This document shows positions 6,664 through 15,053 of a stretch of DNA of 26,740 bases, piece after piece (the first letter of the stretch is position 1; every line of letters begins with the position of its first letter). Under the pieces are notes generated by a model, which made no database searches, was not told where the DNA came from, and saw only the letters and a list, made by a program, of their open reading frames with translations. The translations under genes were made by a program, and so were the position numbers. Source of the stretch: Nevskia soli DSM 19509 (GTDB taxonomy: Bacteria > Pseudomonadota > Gammaproteobacteria > Nevskiales > Nevskiaceae); contig NZ_JONR01000055.1 in the NCBI RefSeq assembly GCF_000711955.1, positions 1-26,740 on the forward strand, read 5' to 3'.

Positions 6664-9282
6664 TCAGAAGGAGTAAGTGGCCTTGGCGTAGTAGTAGCCG
6701 CCGTTGATGCCGAACGGCGAGAACGAGGGATAGATCTGCACGGCGGCGTTGTCGTTGCCGGCGCGCTCGTTCGCCAATACTGTTGCATTGATCTTGTCAG
6801 GATATTCGTTGAACAGGTTGATGGCGCCGACGTCGAGTTTGATCTCCTTGGTGGCCTGATAACCCAGATCCAGGTTGGTGATCGGAGTCGGACCGATGCG
6901 TGTCCGGTAGATCGGAGCGACACTGACGTTGGCATCATCGTTCTGGTACTCCTCGGAGGAACCGTACAGCTTCTCCACTAGGTTCACCGTGTACTTGCCC
7001 CTGGTCCACAGGGCCCCGAGGTTGATGACGTACTTGGGAGATGCGGTGGTCAGGTCGGTAATGGCGGTGGCGTTGAACAACTCCTGGGGAGGTGTGGGAG
7101 GAACAGTGGTGGGAACCTCCGCGAGTTGGGAAGGGGTCGCCCTGACCGAAGTCACCGAGGTCTGGTTGTAAGTGGCTGCGATGCTCCAGTCCACAGTGCC
7201 GAAGCTGGTGTTGTTGAACACGTATTCGACCGGATAATCCACCGACAGGTCGGCGCCGCGCGTGCGGGTGCTGATGCCGTTGGCGAAGATGTTGATGCCG
7301 GTGTCGCCGTGGGCCTGAACGTCCGGATCGAGCACGTTGCCGTTGGCGATAATCGCATCCGTAGCTGCTTGCGAATAGGTGGTGCCGCTCACCGTACCGT
7401 AAATGGTGCCGCTGCCGACGATGCGATTCCTGATGTTGGTCTGGTAGAGGTCCAGGGTTGCCGTCAGGCGCGGTATCGGACGGAAGACGAAGCCGATGCT
7501 GTAGCTGATGGACTTTTCCGGTTCCAGGCCATTGCCGAGACCCAATAGCTGGGCCGCCTTTGCGTTGGGCGGCAACTGTACGAAGGCGGTGCTCGGTCCG
7601 ACGTTGGTGGTGGAGTAGAACTCCTCGGCCAGCGTCGGCGCACGGAAGCCGCTGCTGATAGTGCCGCGTATGGCATAGGCCTCGGTGAAGTCATAGCGCG
7701 CGGTGAGCTTGCCGATGGTGGTGCTGCCGAAATCGCTATAGTGCTCATAGCGGCCGGCGATGTCGACGTAGAGTTTTTCGATCGGCTTCCCGGCCAGGTC
7801 CACATAACCGGCGTAGTTGCGGCGGGAGTGGTCACCGGCATCGGTGGGCGTGAAGCCAGGGAAAGACTGCGCACCGCCATAGAGATAGGAGGACGGGTTG
7901 CCAGCGCCGATCTCGTACTTGTCACGCCGGTACTCGGCGCCGAACGCGACGTTTAGCGGTGCGGCCATGCCTATCTCGAAGTCGCGGCTGAAATCCAGGT
8001 TCGAAGTCCACTGCGAGGCGCTGAAAAAGCCATCGTAGAAGTCGGTGGGTGAGGCGCCGGTGCCGGGGAAACTGCCGCCGTCTCCACCATAGAGACCGGC
8101 ATTGGCGGAGCCGAGGGTGAACAGCTTGATCCTGTCATCGCCCAGTGTGGTGCTGAGATCCCAGTTCCACAGCGCTACCTCTCCTTTCAGTCCGCCGGTG
8201 ACGGAGTAATCCCTTTCCTGGATCGCTTCCTCCGGGCTGAAACCGTAGGGGTACATGTAGGTGGTGACGCCGGTATTGGGGTCGGTGTAGTGAACCTTAT
8301 TGGGCTGCCGGTAGTTCTCGAACGACGCTGCATCCTTGTCGCCGTAGGTGCCAAAAGTGTAAAATCTGACGTTGTCGCCCAGACCGAATCCGGCACTGAA
8401 CGCGCCAATTTTGCTGTGATACGCAGCATCACCCTGAATCTGGTTCAAATACGGATAACCAGTCGCGTAGGGCTCGTTGGTGTTGGGGTAGGTGCCGCCA
8501 TGCGCAGGATCGACATTGGCTGGATCGATCACGCGCGGGTCGATGCCGCCACGCTGGCTATGGCCATGGTTGTGAACTTCACCGGTCAAATTCAGGTAAG
8601 CGCCGTCCGCCGGCTTGAAGCCGACGTTGCCCGCGACTTCGCTGGTGACGCCACCCTGGTCCATATAGTGGCCATAGGTGCCGCTGACCATGCCGCCCGA
8701 AGCTTTCTTCTTCAGGATGATGTTGATAACACCCGCGATCGCATCGGTACCATATTGGGCAGCCGCGCCCTCGGTCAGGACTTCGATGTGGTCGATGGCA
8801 CTTATGGGTATGAAATTTAGGTCAACGCCGGCACCGCCCTGGTAGGGGCCGCCCAGTACCGCAAGATTGCCGGTGGTGTGCCGCCGCTTGCCATCGACCA
8901 GGACCAGCGTGTGGTTGGGACTCAAGCCGCGGAGCTTCGCCTGCAGCGTTTGATTGGCCATGTCGCCGCCGAAGCCCTGGGCTGTCAACGAGGGAATCAG
9001 ATTCGCCAGGGTGTTGATCAGATCAGGGTTGCCGGATGCGGTTTGCAGCGCCTGTGCACTCAGCACCTGGATGGGCGCGGGACTGTCCGCGGCCTGCAGG
9101 GTGGTGGTGCGCGTACCGGTCACCACCACGGTGTTGAGCGTGGCGGGGCCGTTGCTGGTATCCGTGGTGGCTTCGGCGGTTTGCGCTTCAGCCGCCGGCG
9201 CCGCGGCGGCAAGCACGAGTGCCGCAACCGCGAACATGGAAGCGCGGTGCGGTGGATTGTCGAGACTCAAAATCTTTCCCAT
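6664..9282 (-). CDS. TonB-dependent outer-membrane receptor
   Basis: A 22-stranded barrel receptor of 872 residues for active uptake across the outer membrane. A signal peptide (about 1-33, AAPAAEAQ) is followed by a TonB-box-like LNTVVVTGTR (about 49-58). The plug domain runs to about residue 210 with LRGLSPNHTLVLVDGKRR and AAAQYGTDAIAGVINIILKK. The rest is barrel, with NLDLGYQATKEIKLDVGAINLFNEYP near the end and a terminal aromatic residue (KATYSF). ATG 9282 is preferred because it begins a proper signal peptide and has GGGAG upstream; the longer frame from 9354 does not. The substrate cannot be read from the sequence, since no siderophore, sugar or cobalamin gene is adjacent. The ExbD/TonB pair at 7-1192 could energise it. 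Confidence 0.93.
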   Translation of the reverse strand: MGKILSLDNPPHRASMFAVAALVLAAAAPAAEAQTAEATTDTSNGPATLNTVVVTGTRTTTLQAADSPAPIQVLSAQALQTASGNPDLINTLANLIPSLTAQGFGGDMANQTLQAKLRGLSPNHTLVLVDGKRRHTTGNLAVLGGPYQGGAGVDLNFIPISAIDHIEVLTEGAAAQYGTDAIAGVINIILKKKASGGMVSGTYGHYMDQGGVTSEVAGNVGFKPADGAYLNLTGEVHNHGHSQRGGIDPRVIDPANVDPAHGGTYPNTNEPYATGYPYLNQIQGDAAYHSKIGAFSAGFGLGDNVRFYTFGTYGDKDAASFENYRQPNKVHYTDPNTGVTTYMYPYGFSPEEAIQERDYSVTGGLKGEVALWNWDLSTTLGDDRIKLFTLGSANAGLYGGDGGSFPGTGASPTDFYDGFFSASQWTSNLDFSRDFEIGMAAPLNVAFGAEYRRDKYEIGAGNPSSYLYGGAQSFPGFTPTDAGDHSRRNYAGYVDLAGKPIEKLYVDIAGRYEHYSDFGSTTIGKLTARYDFTEAYAIRGTISSGFRAPTLAEEFYSTTNVGPSTAFVQLPPNAKAAQLLGLGNGLEPEKSISYSIGFVFRPIPRLTATLDLYQTNIRNRIVGSGTIYGTVSGTTYSQAATDAIIANGNVLDPDVQAHGDTGINIFANGISTRTRGADLSVDYPVEYVFNNTSFGTVDWSIAATYNQTSVTSVRATPSQLAEVPTTVPPTPPQELFNATAITDLTTASPKYVINLGALWTRGKYTVNLVEKLYGSSEEYQNDDANVSVAPIYRTRIGPTPITNLDLGYQATKEIKLDVGAINLFNEYPDKINATVLANERAGNDNAAVQIYPSFSPFGINGGYYYAKATYSF

Positions 9283-9745
9283 TTCTAGCCATCTCCCTAC
9301 GTCGATAGAACAAATGTGGCTTGTACTTCCCAAGTGGCGGACACGGAATTTCATCCGGGCCTCTCATGAAGAACGCGGGACAAGGCGAAAGTGGAAATGC
9401 GGCGTTGCACGGCGGGAGATGCCGTGGCTATTGGGTTTTATTGGTGCGTGATCTGCGCGGGAGCAGCGCCGCAGTGCGCAATTTCAGCGCGTTGTCCGCA
9501 CCGATTCAAGGCGTTCGCGGCCAGAGGATTGGTGCGGCTGCGGCATTACCCACGGACGCGAAGGATGGCGCGTGCATGAGCCGACACGGCCATCGTCCGA
9601 TTGCGCTGGCGTTGAAGCTTCATCTTCTGCAAGCGCCGTTGCCGGCCTGGTAGATGAGTGGTAACGACGGGAAGCTGATTGTCGCGTCGTGTCTATTGAG
9701 GCCGATGAATGCCGCCTTGCGCGGCCGCCTCCGTACAACAACAGC
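9283..9745. other. Intergenic region between receptor and phosphate transporter genes
   Basis: About 460 bases. The part next to 9282 should hold the receptor promoter on the minus strand, but I cannot fix the -10 and -35 elements. The remainder contains only short frames without recognisable domains. No RNA gene is visible. Confidence 0.5.
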
Positions 9746-9775
9746 GGACGGGCCGCGGACTTCCGCGGCCCGTCC
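9746..9775 (-). terminator. Hairpin terminator of the PiT gene
   Basis: A perfect 13-bp stem GGACGGGCCGCGG with a four-base loop lies eight bases past the stop of the minus-strand transporter gene. The following minus-strand sequence GCTGTTGTTGT is moderately T-rich. Confidence 0.7.
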
Positions 9776-9783
9776 TTGCTACA

Positions 9784-11265
9784 TCAATGCATGCCCAGCA
9801 CGCGGAACACCAGGAACAGGCCGGCGGCGAAGGTCATGGCGCCGAGCAGCACGCACACGGGCAGGGTCAGCACCCAGGCCAGCAGCACGTTGCGGATGGT
9901 GTCGCTCTGCACGCCGGACTTGTTGGCCACCATGGTGCCGGCGATGCCGGAAGACAGGATGTGGGTGGTGCTCACCGGCAGGCCGAGCTGGTCGGCGGCT
10001 TCGATGGTGGCGAAGGCCACCAGCTCGGCCGAGGCGCCCTGGCCATAGGTGAGGTGGGCCTTGCCGATCTTCTCGCCGACGGTGACGACGATGCGCTTCC
10101 AGCCGATCATGGTACCCAGACCGAGTGCCACGGCCACCGCCACCTTGACCCAGGTGGGGATGAAGGTGGTGACCTTCTTCAGGTCGCCGGTGTACTTGCC
10201 GACCGCGTCCTTGTCGAGGCCGGCGGGCAGCTTGCCGGCCTTGTCCAGGCGGGTCAGCGTTTCCGTGACCATGTACAGGTCCATGCGCAGGTCGCGGCGC
10301 TTGTCGGCCTGCACGTCGGCCAGGCTCTTCACGCCCTGCAGGCCGTTGACCACGTCGCTGTTCATCTGCGCCAGCGCCGGGACGGTGTTGTCGTCGATCT
10401 GCTTCTTCTTCAGGAACTGGGTCAGCGCCTTGCGCGCGGCCTGCTCGTCCAGCACCGGGCTGCCGGCCGGGGCGAGCGAGGCCTGGATGCTGGTGGCATT
10501 GGCTTCGATGCGCTGCAGGGTGTCGGCGCTGGTGCCCATGTTGACGGCGAAGGCCACCGGGGCGATGCCGATCAGGATCAGCATGATCAGGCCCATGCCC
10601 TTCTGGCCGTCGTTGGAGCCGTGGGCGAAGCTGACGCCGGTGCAGGTCAGCACCAGCAGGGCGCGCACCGGCCAGGGCGGCGGCGTATTGCCCTTGGGCG
10701 ATTCGAACAGCGCCGGCATCTTGATCAGGGCCTTCATCAGCAGCAGCACCACGGCGGCGAGTACGAAGCCGATGATCGGCGAGAACAGCAGCGCCTTGCC
10801 GGTATCGGCCACCTTGGCCCAGTTGACGCCGTCGCCGAAGGCGGAGTCCGGCGACAGGTAGGAGTTCATCAGGCCGACGCCGACGATGGAGCCGATCAGG
10901 GTGTGCGAGCTGGAGGCGGGAAGGCCCAGGTACCAGGTGCCGACGTTCCAGATGATGGCCGAGATCAGCAGGGCGAAGACCATGGCGAAGCCGGCCCCCG
11001 AGCCGACGTTGAGCACCAGCTCCACCGGCAGCAAGGCGATGATGCCGAAGGCCACCGCGCCGGTGGAGGTGAGCACGCCGATGAGATTCCACATGCCGGA
11101 CCAGACGACCGCCTGGTAGGGCTTGAGCGTGTGGGTGTAGATGACCGTGGCCACCGCGTTGGCGGTGTCATGGAAGCCGTTGACGAATTCAAAGCCCAGC
11201 GCCATGAGCAAGGCCAGCGCCAGCAGCACGAGTGTCGGTGTATCGATTCCCAGTTCGGCAAGCAT
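9784..11265 (-). CDS. PiT family inorganic phosphate transporter
   Basis: Low-affinity inner-membrane phosphate permease, 493 residues. The two PiT family repeats are clear: GFEFVNGFHDTANAVATVIY (about residues 24-43) with GLPASSSHTLIGSIVG, and in the second half GSNDGQKGMGLIML with GLPVSTTHILSSGIAGT. A soluble, charged insertion of about 150 residues (about 245-390) separates the two halves, as in the PitA/PitB type. At least ten hydrophobic helices are visible. No DUF47/PhoU-like partner gene is adjacent, although many PiT genes have one. The gene is monocistronic, with its own hairpin, and is divergent from the LprI-like gene. Confidence 0.93.
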   Translation of the reverse strand: MLAELGIDTPTLVLLALALLMALGFEFVNGFHDTANAVATVIYTHTLKPYQAVVWSGMWNLIGVLTSTGAVAFGIIALLPVELVLNVGSGAGFAMVFALLISAIIWNVGTWYLGLPASSSHTLIGSIVGVGLMNSYLSPDSAFGDGVNWAKVADTGKALLFSPIIGFVLAAVVLLLMKALIKMPALFESPKGNTPPPWPVRALLVLTCTGVSFAHGSNDGQKGMGLIMLILIGIAPVAFAVNMGTSADTLQRIEANATSIQASLAPAGSPVLDEQAARKALTQFLKKKQIDDNTVPALAQMNSDVVNGLQGVKSLADVQADKRRDLRMDLYMVTETLTRLDKAGKLPAGLDKDAVGKYTGDLKKVTTFIPTWVKVAVAVALGLGTMIGWKRIVVTVGEKIGKAHLTYGQGASAELVAFATIEAADQLGLPVSTTHILSSGIAGTMVANKSGVQSDTIRNVLLAWVLTLPVCVLLGAMTFAAGLFLVFRVLGMH

Positions 11266-11404
11266 CGCGAACTCCCTAGTCTTATTGGTGGTCCGTGATC
11301 TTCGGTTCCCCAGGTTGCGGATTTATGAAGCCTGTGACGGGTTTCACGCGGTTTCACCGGCGATTGTTGTAAGTTGCCGCTCCCCGGTTCAGGGGAGGAA
11401 GCGC

Positions 11405-11425
11405 CCCCGGAAAACCGGGGTCTTT
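11405..11425 (+). terminator. Terminator-like hairpin in the leader of the LprI-like gene
   Basis: CCCCGG-AAAA-CCGGGG followed by TCTTT lies about 60 bases upstream of the ATG at 11482. A second GC stem (about 11434-11458) follows before the ribosome-binding site. The hairpins may end antisense or upstream transcription, or structure the leader. Confidence 0.4.
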
Positions 11426-11481
11426 CCGCGCGGCGGCCCGGTCATCCGGCCGGGCCCGTACATCAACAGGGAGACGTAACC

Positions 11482-11868
11482 ATGAAGAAAGCTTGGGGTT
11501 TTCTGATCGCCGCCAGCCTGCTCGGCAGCGCCGCGGCCCATGCCGGCTGCGACCGTCCGAAGAACGATTTCGACGATCTGTACTGCCTGGACAAGGTCTA
11601 TATCCAGGCGGACAAGGATCTCAACGACGAGTACGCCAAGCTGTCCAAGCGGCTCGACGCCAACGGCAAGGCCGCGCTGAAACACGGCCAGCTGGCCTGG
11701 ATCAAGTCGCGCAACGACCAGTGCAGCATGAAGGACGACCACGGCTTCTGGGTCAACCTGGACTGCGCGGCGCAGACGACCGTCAGCCGGACGCAGTTCC
11801 TGCAGGACCGCAACCGCGAGTGCGCCAGCGCGGGATGCATGCCGAGCAAGCTGGAAGCGGCGAACTGA
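11482..11868 (+). CDS. Secreted LprI/DUF1311-like protein
   Basis: A 128-residue protein with a signal peptide (about 1-21, ending AAAHA). The mature part carries the DUF1311 pattern: early Cys (AGCDRPKNDFDDLYCLD), a helical stretch LNDEYAKLSKRLD, then the conserved QLAWIKSRNDQC and a late Cys pair (RECASAGC). Members include the mycobacterial lysozyme inhibitor LprI, but most have no tested role, so inhibition of lysozyme is only a possibility. The even number of cysteines suggests disulfides in the periplasm. AGGGAG upstream fixes ATG 11482; a longer frame from 11374 reads through the leader hairpins. It stands alone on the plus strand. Confidence 0.85.
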   Translation: MKKAWGFLIAASLLGSAAAHAGCDRPKNDFDDLYCLDKVYIQADKDLNDEYAKLSKRLDANGKAALKHGQLAWIKSRNDQCSMKDDHGFWVNLDCAAQTTVSRTQFLQDRNRECASAGCMPSKLEAAN

Positions 11869-11950
11869 GGTTCCGGTGGCGGAGGCATACACCCCTCCGC
11901 CTCTCACGCTTCGCGGCTCCGCGTCGCAATCGGAAGCCGGGCTACGCAAG

Positions 11951-11980
11951 GCCCTGGACCCCGGCTTTCGCCGGGGTGAT
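11951..11980. repeat. Half copy of the CCGGCTTTCGCCGG-type repeat
   Basis: GCCCTGGACCCCGGCTTTCG followed by CCGGGGTGATGG is one arm of the dispersed repeat that occurs as paired arms at 16069-16150 and 19665-19743. It sits between the LprI-like and LysR genes. Confidence 0.6.
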
Positions 11981-11985
11981 GGATA

Positions 11986-12897
11986 TTATTCCTGCGGTGG
12001 CAGCTGCAGTTCGCAAGCTTCCAGTACCTGCCGCAAGCCCGGCCCGATGAACTTGGCCCGGTGCAGCACCGCATGCAGCGGACGGCGCAGGTTGAGGAAT
12101 GGGGTGCGCAGGATTGCCAGTTCGCCGCGCTTGGCCGCGTCCTCGACCACGAAGCGCGACAGGCAGCCCAGGCCCGCACCGGCGCGCACGGCGCGCATCA
12201 CGGCTTCGGTATGGCCCAGTTCCATGCGGGTATGGATGGCGATGCCTTGGCTCTCGGCGGCGCGGTCGAAGACCTCGCGCGTGCCGGAGCCGCGTTCGCG
12301 CAATACCCAGGATGCCTCCTGCAGATCGTTCGGCGCCAGGCGACGCTTGCGGGCGAGAGGATGGTCCGGCGGGGCGATCACCATCAACTCGTCTTCGCGC
12401 CAGGGCAGCACGCGCAGGTCCGGGTGTTCGCAGGGGCCTTCGATGAAGCCGGCGTCGGCCTGGAAGGCAGCCACGGCGGCGATCACCATTTCGGTGTTCT
12501 CCACCTTCAATTCCACGCGGGTCTTTTCCTGCCGCGCGAGGTGGGCGCCGATCAGCGGCGGCAGCAGGTAGCTGCCCACGGTGAGTGAGGCGGCGAGGCG
12601 CACCAGCGTCTCGGCGGTGCTGCCGTGGCGGCGCAGGGTGGTTTCGATTTCCTCGGCGCGCTCCAGCAGCTCGGTCGCGCGCGGCAGCAGGGCGTGGCCG
12701 CGCTCGTTGAGCTGGAGCTTGCGGCCGGCGCGGTCGAACAGCGGGCCTTCCAGCGCGGACTCCAGTTCCGCCAGGGCCTGGCTGGCCGCGGACTGCGACA
12801 GGCCGATGGCCGCGGCGGCCAGGGTGATGCCGCCGCTGCGGCAGGTGGCGGTGAAGACCTGGAGCTGGCGCAGGGTGAGGCGCATCGATATATCCAT
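11986..12897 (-). CDS. LysR family transcriptional regulator
   Basis: A 303-residue LysR-type regulator. The N-terminal winged helix-turn-helix (about residues 5-65) contains LRQLQVFTATCRSGGITLAAAAIGLSQSAASQALAELE (cut here by meaning: scaffold, then recognition helix), followed by the linker helix with RAEEIETTLRRHG. The effector domain of two Rossmann-like lobes runs from about residue 95 with VRLAASLTVGSYLLPPLIG. It is divergent from a YeiH family transporter gene 90 bases away. That arrangement parallels the enterobacterial yeiE-yeiH pair, where YeiE is a sulfite-responsive LysR regulator. It probably controls the transporter and itself through the T-N11-A palindrome at 12923-12937. The ATG at 12885 (four codons in) is an alternative start. 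Confidence 0.9.
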   Translation of the reverse strand: MDISMRLTLRQLQVFTATCRSGGITLAAAAIGLSQSAASQALAELESALEGPLFDRAGRKLQLNERGHALLPRATELLERAEEIETTLRRHGSTAETLVRLAASLTVGSYLLPPLIGAHLARQEKTRVELKVENTEMVIAAVAAFQADAGFIEGPCEHPDLRVLPWREDELMVIAPPDHPLARKRRLAPNDLQEASWVLRERGSGTREVFDRAAESQGIAIHTRMELGHTEAVMRAVRAGAGLGCLSRFVVEDAAKRGELAILRTPFLNLRRPLHAVLHRAKFIGPGLRQVLEACELQLPPQE

Positions 12898-12922
12898 AAA
12901 ATCGAACTATATAATCAATAAT

Positions 12923-12937
12923 ATCCGTTTTACGGAT
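12923..12937. promoter_or_regulatory. LysR-type operator candidate, T-N11-A palindrome
   Basis: ATCCGT-TTT-ACGGAT is a perfect 6-bp inverted repeat that satisfies the LysR consensus T-N11-A (T at 12924, A at 12936). It lies in the AT-rich 90-base gap between the divergent LysR and YeiH genes, the expected place for the regulator's recognition site. Confidence 0.6.
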
Positions 12938-12987
12938 TGATAGTCCGGCCTTACCGTGCTCGCCATCGAAGACGAAGGCGGCAATTC

Positions 12988-14016
12988 ATGAACACGCAAG
13001 CAATCAGGACCGGCTTGAAGACGCATCTCCCCGGGCTCGCGGTAGCGGGTCTGATCGGCCTGGTGGCCGCCGGCCTGGCGCAGGCGCCGTGGCTGACGCA
13101 CCTGGGCATCGGCGCGCTCACCGTGGCCATCGCCATCGGCATGGTGGCGGGCAACGTGGTGCCGCAGCGCTGGTCGGTGGCGGCGGGGCCGGGCGTGCTG
13201 TTCGCGCAGCGCGGCCTGCTGCGGCTCGGCGTGGGCCTGTACGGCCTGCGCCTGACGGTGCAGCAGCTCGGCGCGGTGGGGCTGCGCGGCGTACTGATCG
13301 ACTCGCTGGTGATCATGTCCACGCTGGGCCTGGCGCTGTGGGCCGGCACCCGCTGGTTCAAGCTGGATCGTGATACCGCATTACTGGTTGGAACAGGCAG
13401 CGCCATTTGCGGTGCGGCGGCGGTGATGGCGGCCGAGCCGGTGCTGCGGGCGCCGCCGCACAAGGTAGCGGTGGCGGTGGCGACAGTGACGGTGTTCGGC
13501 AGCCTGGCGATCTTCGTCTATCCGCTGCTGTTCCCGCTGCTCGGATTGCAGCAGGCGCAGTTCGGCGTCTACATCGGTTCCACCGTGCACGAGGTGGCGC
13601 AGGTGGTGGCCGCCGGCAAGGCGGTCTCATCCGCCACTGCCGACGAGGCGGTGGTAGTGAAGCTGATCCGCGTGGCCCTGCTGGCGCCGGTGCTGATGCT
13701 GCTGGCGCGGCTGATGCGCGGCGGCCCGGGTGTGGTGGCGGGTCCGAAGGCGCCGCTGCTGCCCTGGTTCATCGGGCTGTTCGCGGTGAGCGCCGGGATC
13801 AACTCACTGGGCTGGATCGGGCCGCTGCCGCATGCGGCGCTGATGTCACTCGACAACGGCCTGCTGGCGGTGGCGATGGCGGCGCTGGGCTGGGGCAGTT
13901 CCGTCCGGCTGATGCGGCAGGCGGGGATCAGGCCGCTGCTGCTGGGCGGCTTGTTGTTCGCCTTCCTGCTGGTCGGCGGGTATGGGATCAACCGGATCGT
14001 GACGGCGCTGGTGTAG
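12988..14016 (+). CDS. YeiH family (UPF0324) putative sulfate/sulfite exporter
   Basis: Inner-membrane protein of 342 residues with about ten hydrophobic helices. Family features include IAIGMVAGNVVP near the start, RLGVGLYGLRLTVQQL, the Gly-rich LLVGTGSAICGAAAVMAAEP in the middle, and IGSTVHEVAQVVAAG followed by KLIRVALLAPVLM. Members are annotated as putative sulfate exporters because some lie in sulfur-metabolism operons; the substrate is not firmly known. AAGGCGG upstream supports ATG 12988; the longer frame from 12937 begins inside the operator region. The divergent LysR gene is the probable regulator. The 3' end meets the GNAT gene convergently with a gap of 14 bases and no visible terminator. 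Confidence 0.88.
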   Translation: MNTQAIRTGLKTHLPGLAVAGLIGLVAAGLAQAPWLTHLGIGALTVAIAIGMVAGNVVPQRWSVAAGPGVLFAQRGLLRLGVGLYGLRLTVQQLGAVGLRGVLIDSLVIMSTLGLALWAGTRWFKLDRDTALLVGTGSAICGAAAVMAAEPVLRAPPHKVAVAVATVTVFGSLAIFVYPLLFPLLGLQQAQFGVYIGSTVHEVAQVVAAGKAVSSATADEAVVVKLIRVALLAPVLMLLARLMRGGPGVVAGPKAPLLPWFIGLFAVSAGINSLGWIGPLPHAALMSLDNGLLAVAMAALGWGSSVRLMRQAGIRPLLLGGLLFAFLLVGGYGINRIVTALV

Positions 14017-14030
14017 TCGGTCGGCAGGCG

Positions 14031-14588
14031 CTACGACTCCGTCTCCTGCGCGAGCGTGTCGATGCCATTGCGATCCATCCGCCACGCCACCCAGGAATTC
14101 TCGCGCTGGCCGCCGAGTCGCTGATAGAAGCGCTCGGCCTCGTGGTTGCCGTGCAGCACGTCCCAGCGCATGCGGCCGCAGCCGAGGCGCCGGGCTTGCC
14201 GCGCCAGCGCGCGCATCAGCTGTTCGCCGATGTTCCGCCCGCGGTAGCCGTTATCGACGTACAGCTCCTTCAGCATCAGCGTCGGCCGCAGGTCGTAGGT
14301 GAACGGCACCAGGTAGTACACCGCCATGCCGGCCGCGGTGTCCGTTGCCGTGTCGATCGCCAGCTTGGCGTGGAACTCCGGCCGCGGGCCGAAGCCGCGT
14401 ACCGCCAGGTCGCGGGCGGTGACGGCGAAGTCCGCCCGGTAGCCTTCGAACACCGCCAGCGCCCGCATCAGTCGCAGCAGGTCCGGGATGTCCGTGTGCA
14501 GGGCGTCGCGGATCTGGATCGCGGCCTGAACGTGCGGTGAAACCCCGGACGGACGGGCCGTCCGGGGTGCGGGCTCAGGCGTGTTCAA
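14031..14588 (-). CDS. GNAT family N-acetyltransferase
   Basis: Acetyl-CoA-dependent N-acetyltransferase, up to 185 residues. The domain begins at about residue 24 (IQIRDALHTDIPDLLRLMRAL), with the acetyl-CoA motif YRGRNIGEQLMRALARQA (about 118-135) and the C-terminal ERFYQRLGGQ typical of the fold. It resembles SAT/diamine-type GNATs (LKELYVDNGYRGRNIG), but the substrate is not clear. The start is odd: the only in-frame initiation codon ahead of the domain is a TTG at 14588, inside the end of the rhodanese gene. The residues between it and the domain are encoded by a strong hairpin (14542-14568). No ATG, GTG or TTG occurs again before the ATG at residue 41. Expression may depend on read-through and coupling with the rhodanese gene. 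Confidence 0.8.
   Translation of the reverse strand: MNTPEPAPRTARPSGVSPHVQAAIQIRDALHTDIPDLLRLMRALAVFEGYRADFAVTARDLAVRGFGPRPEFHAKLAIDTATDTAAGMAVYYLVPFTYDLRPTLMLKELYVDNGYRGRNIGEQLMRALARQARRLGCGRMRWDVLHGNHEAERFYQRLGGQRENSWVAWRMDRNGIDTLAQETES
14542..14568 (-). terminator. Strong hairpin at the rhodanese-GNAT junction
   Basis: A perfect 11-bp inverted repeat (ACCCCGGACGG against its complement) with a five-base loop lies six bases past the rhodanese stop. On the minus strand it is followed by TTCACC. It looks like the rhodanese terminator, yet it falls within the only possible leader of the GNAT frame. Confidence 0.6.
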
Positions 14589-14970
14589 GGCCCAGGCCTT
14601 CGTCGATCCAGCCGGTGAGGCCGCCGATCATCTCCTTCACCGGCCGGCCCAGCCGCGCCAGCTTCACCGCCGCCTTGCTGGCGCCGTTGCAGTGCGGGCC
14701 GGCGCAATACACCACGAACAGCGTCTCCGCCGGGAATTCCTCCAGGCGCGGCTCGCCGATCATGCGGGTGGGGATGTTGATCGCGCCGGGTACATGGCCG
14801 GCGGCGTAGAGCGCCGGGGTGCGCACGTCCACCAGCACGAAGTCCTTCTGCTCGTGCCGGGTGGCGTACCAGACATCCGAGCAATCGGTTTCGAATGCCA
14901 GCCGTGCCTCGAAGTGCGCCAGCGCCCGTTCCGGTGCCGCGGCCTTGACCTGCTGTACGACAGTTGCCAT
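14575..14970 (-). CDS. Single-domain rhodanese-like protein
   Basis: A 131-residue sulfurtransferase-type domain. An N-terminal helix (ALAHFEARLAFETD) is followed by DFVLVDVRTPALYAAGHVPG (CDC25-like start) and the active-site loop LFVVYCAGPHCNGASKAA, whose first Cys is the expected persulfide carrier. The C-terminal helix ends in VKEMIGGLTGWIDEG. GGAG upstream supports ATG 14970; the longer frame from 15048 reads into the ftrA promoter. The gene is divergent from the FtrA-type regulator, a pairing found repeatedly in proteobacteria, so FtrA probably controls it. The physiological sulfur donor and acceptor are unknown. Confidence 0.88.
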   Translation of the reverse strand: MATVVQQVKAAAPERALAHFEARLAFETDCSDVWYATRHEQKDFVLVDVRTPALYAAGHVPGAINIPTRMIGEPRLEEFPAETLFVVYCAGPHCNGASKAAVKLARLGRPVKEMIGGLTGWIDEGLGLEHA

Positions 14971-15033
14971 GTCCCGCTCCTGGTTTGCCGAGTGACGAGC
15001 AGCAGTATCGGCGTGGGCGTGGTGGCTGGAAAC

Positions 15034-15047
15034 TGGCAAGAATGCCA
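15034..15047. promoter_or_regulatory. Operator candidate in the rhodanese-ftrA gap
   Basis: TGGCA-AGAA-TGCCA is a perfect 5-bp inverted repeat between the divergent genes, and a further ATGCCA half-site occurs at about 15063. It could be the FtrA binding site. It also contains one of the candidate ftrA start codons (15042), which argues for one of the later ATGs. Confidence 0.45.
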
Positions 15048-15053
15048 ATTATC

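Noticed and set aside
9709..11298. 529-residue plus-strand frame
   Set aside because: It mirrors the PiT transporter gene, whose signature motifs are unmistakable. The product is His/Gln/Gly-rich without any domain.
13407..14540. 377-residue plus-strand frame running from yeiH into the GNAT region
   Set aside because: It is an out-of-frame shadow of yeiH and antisense to the GNAT gene, with compositionally biased sequence.
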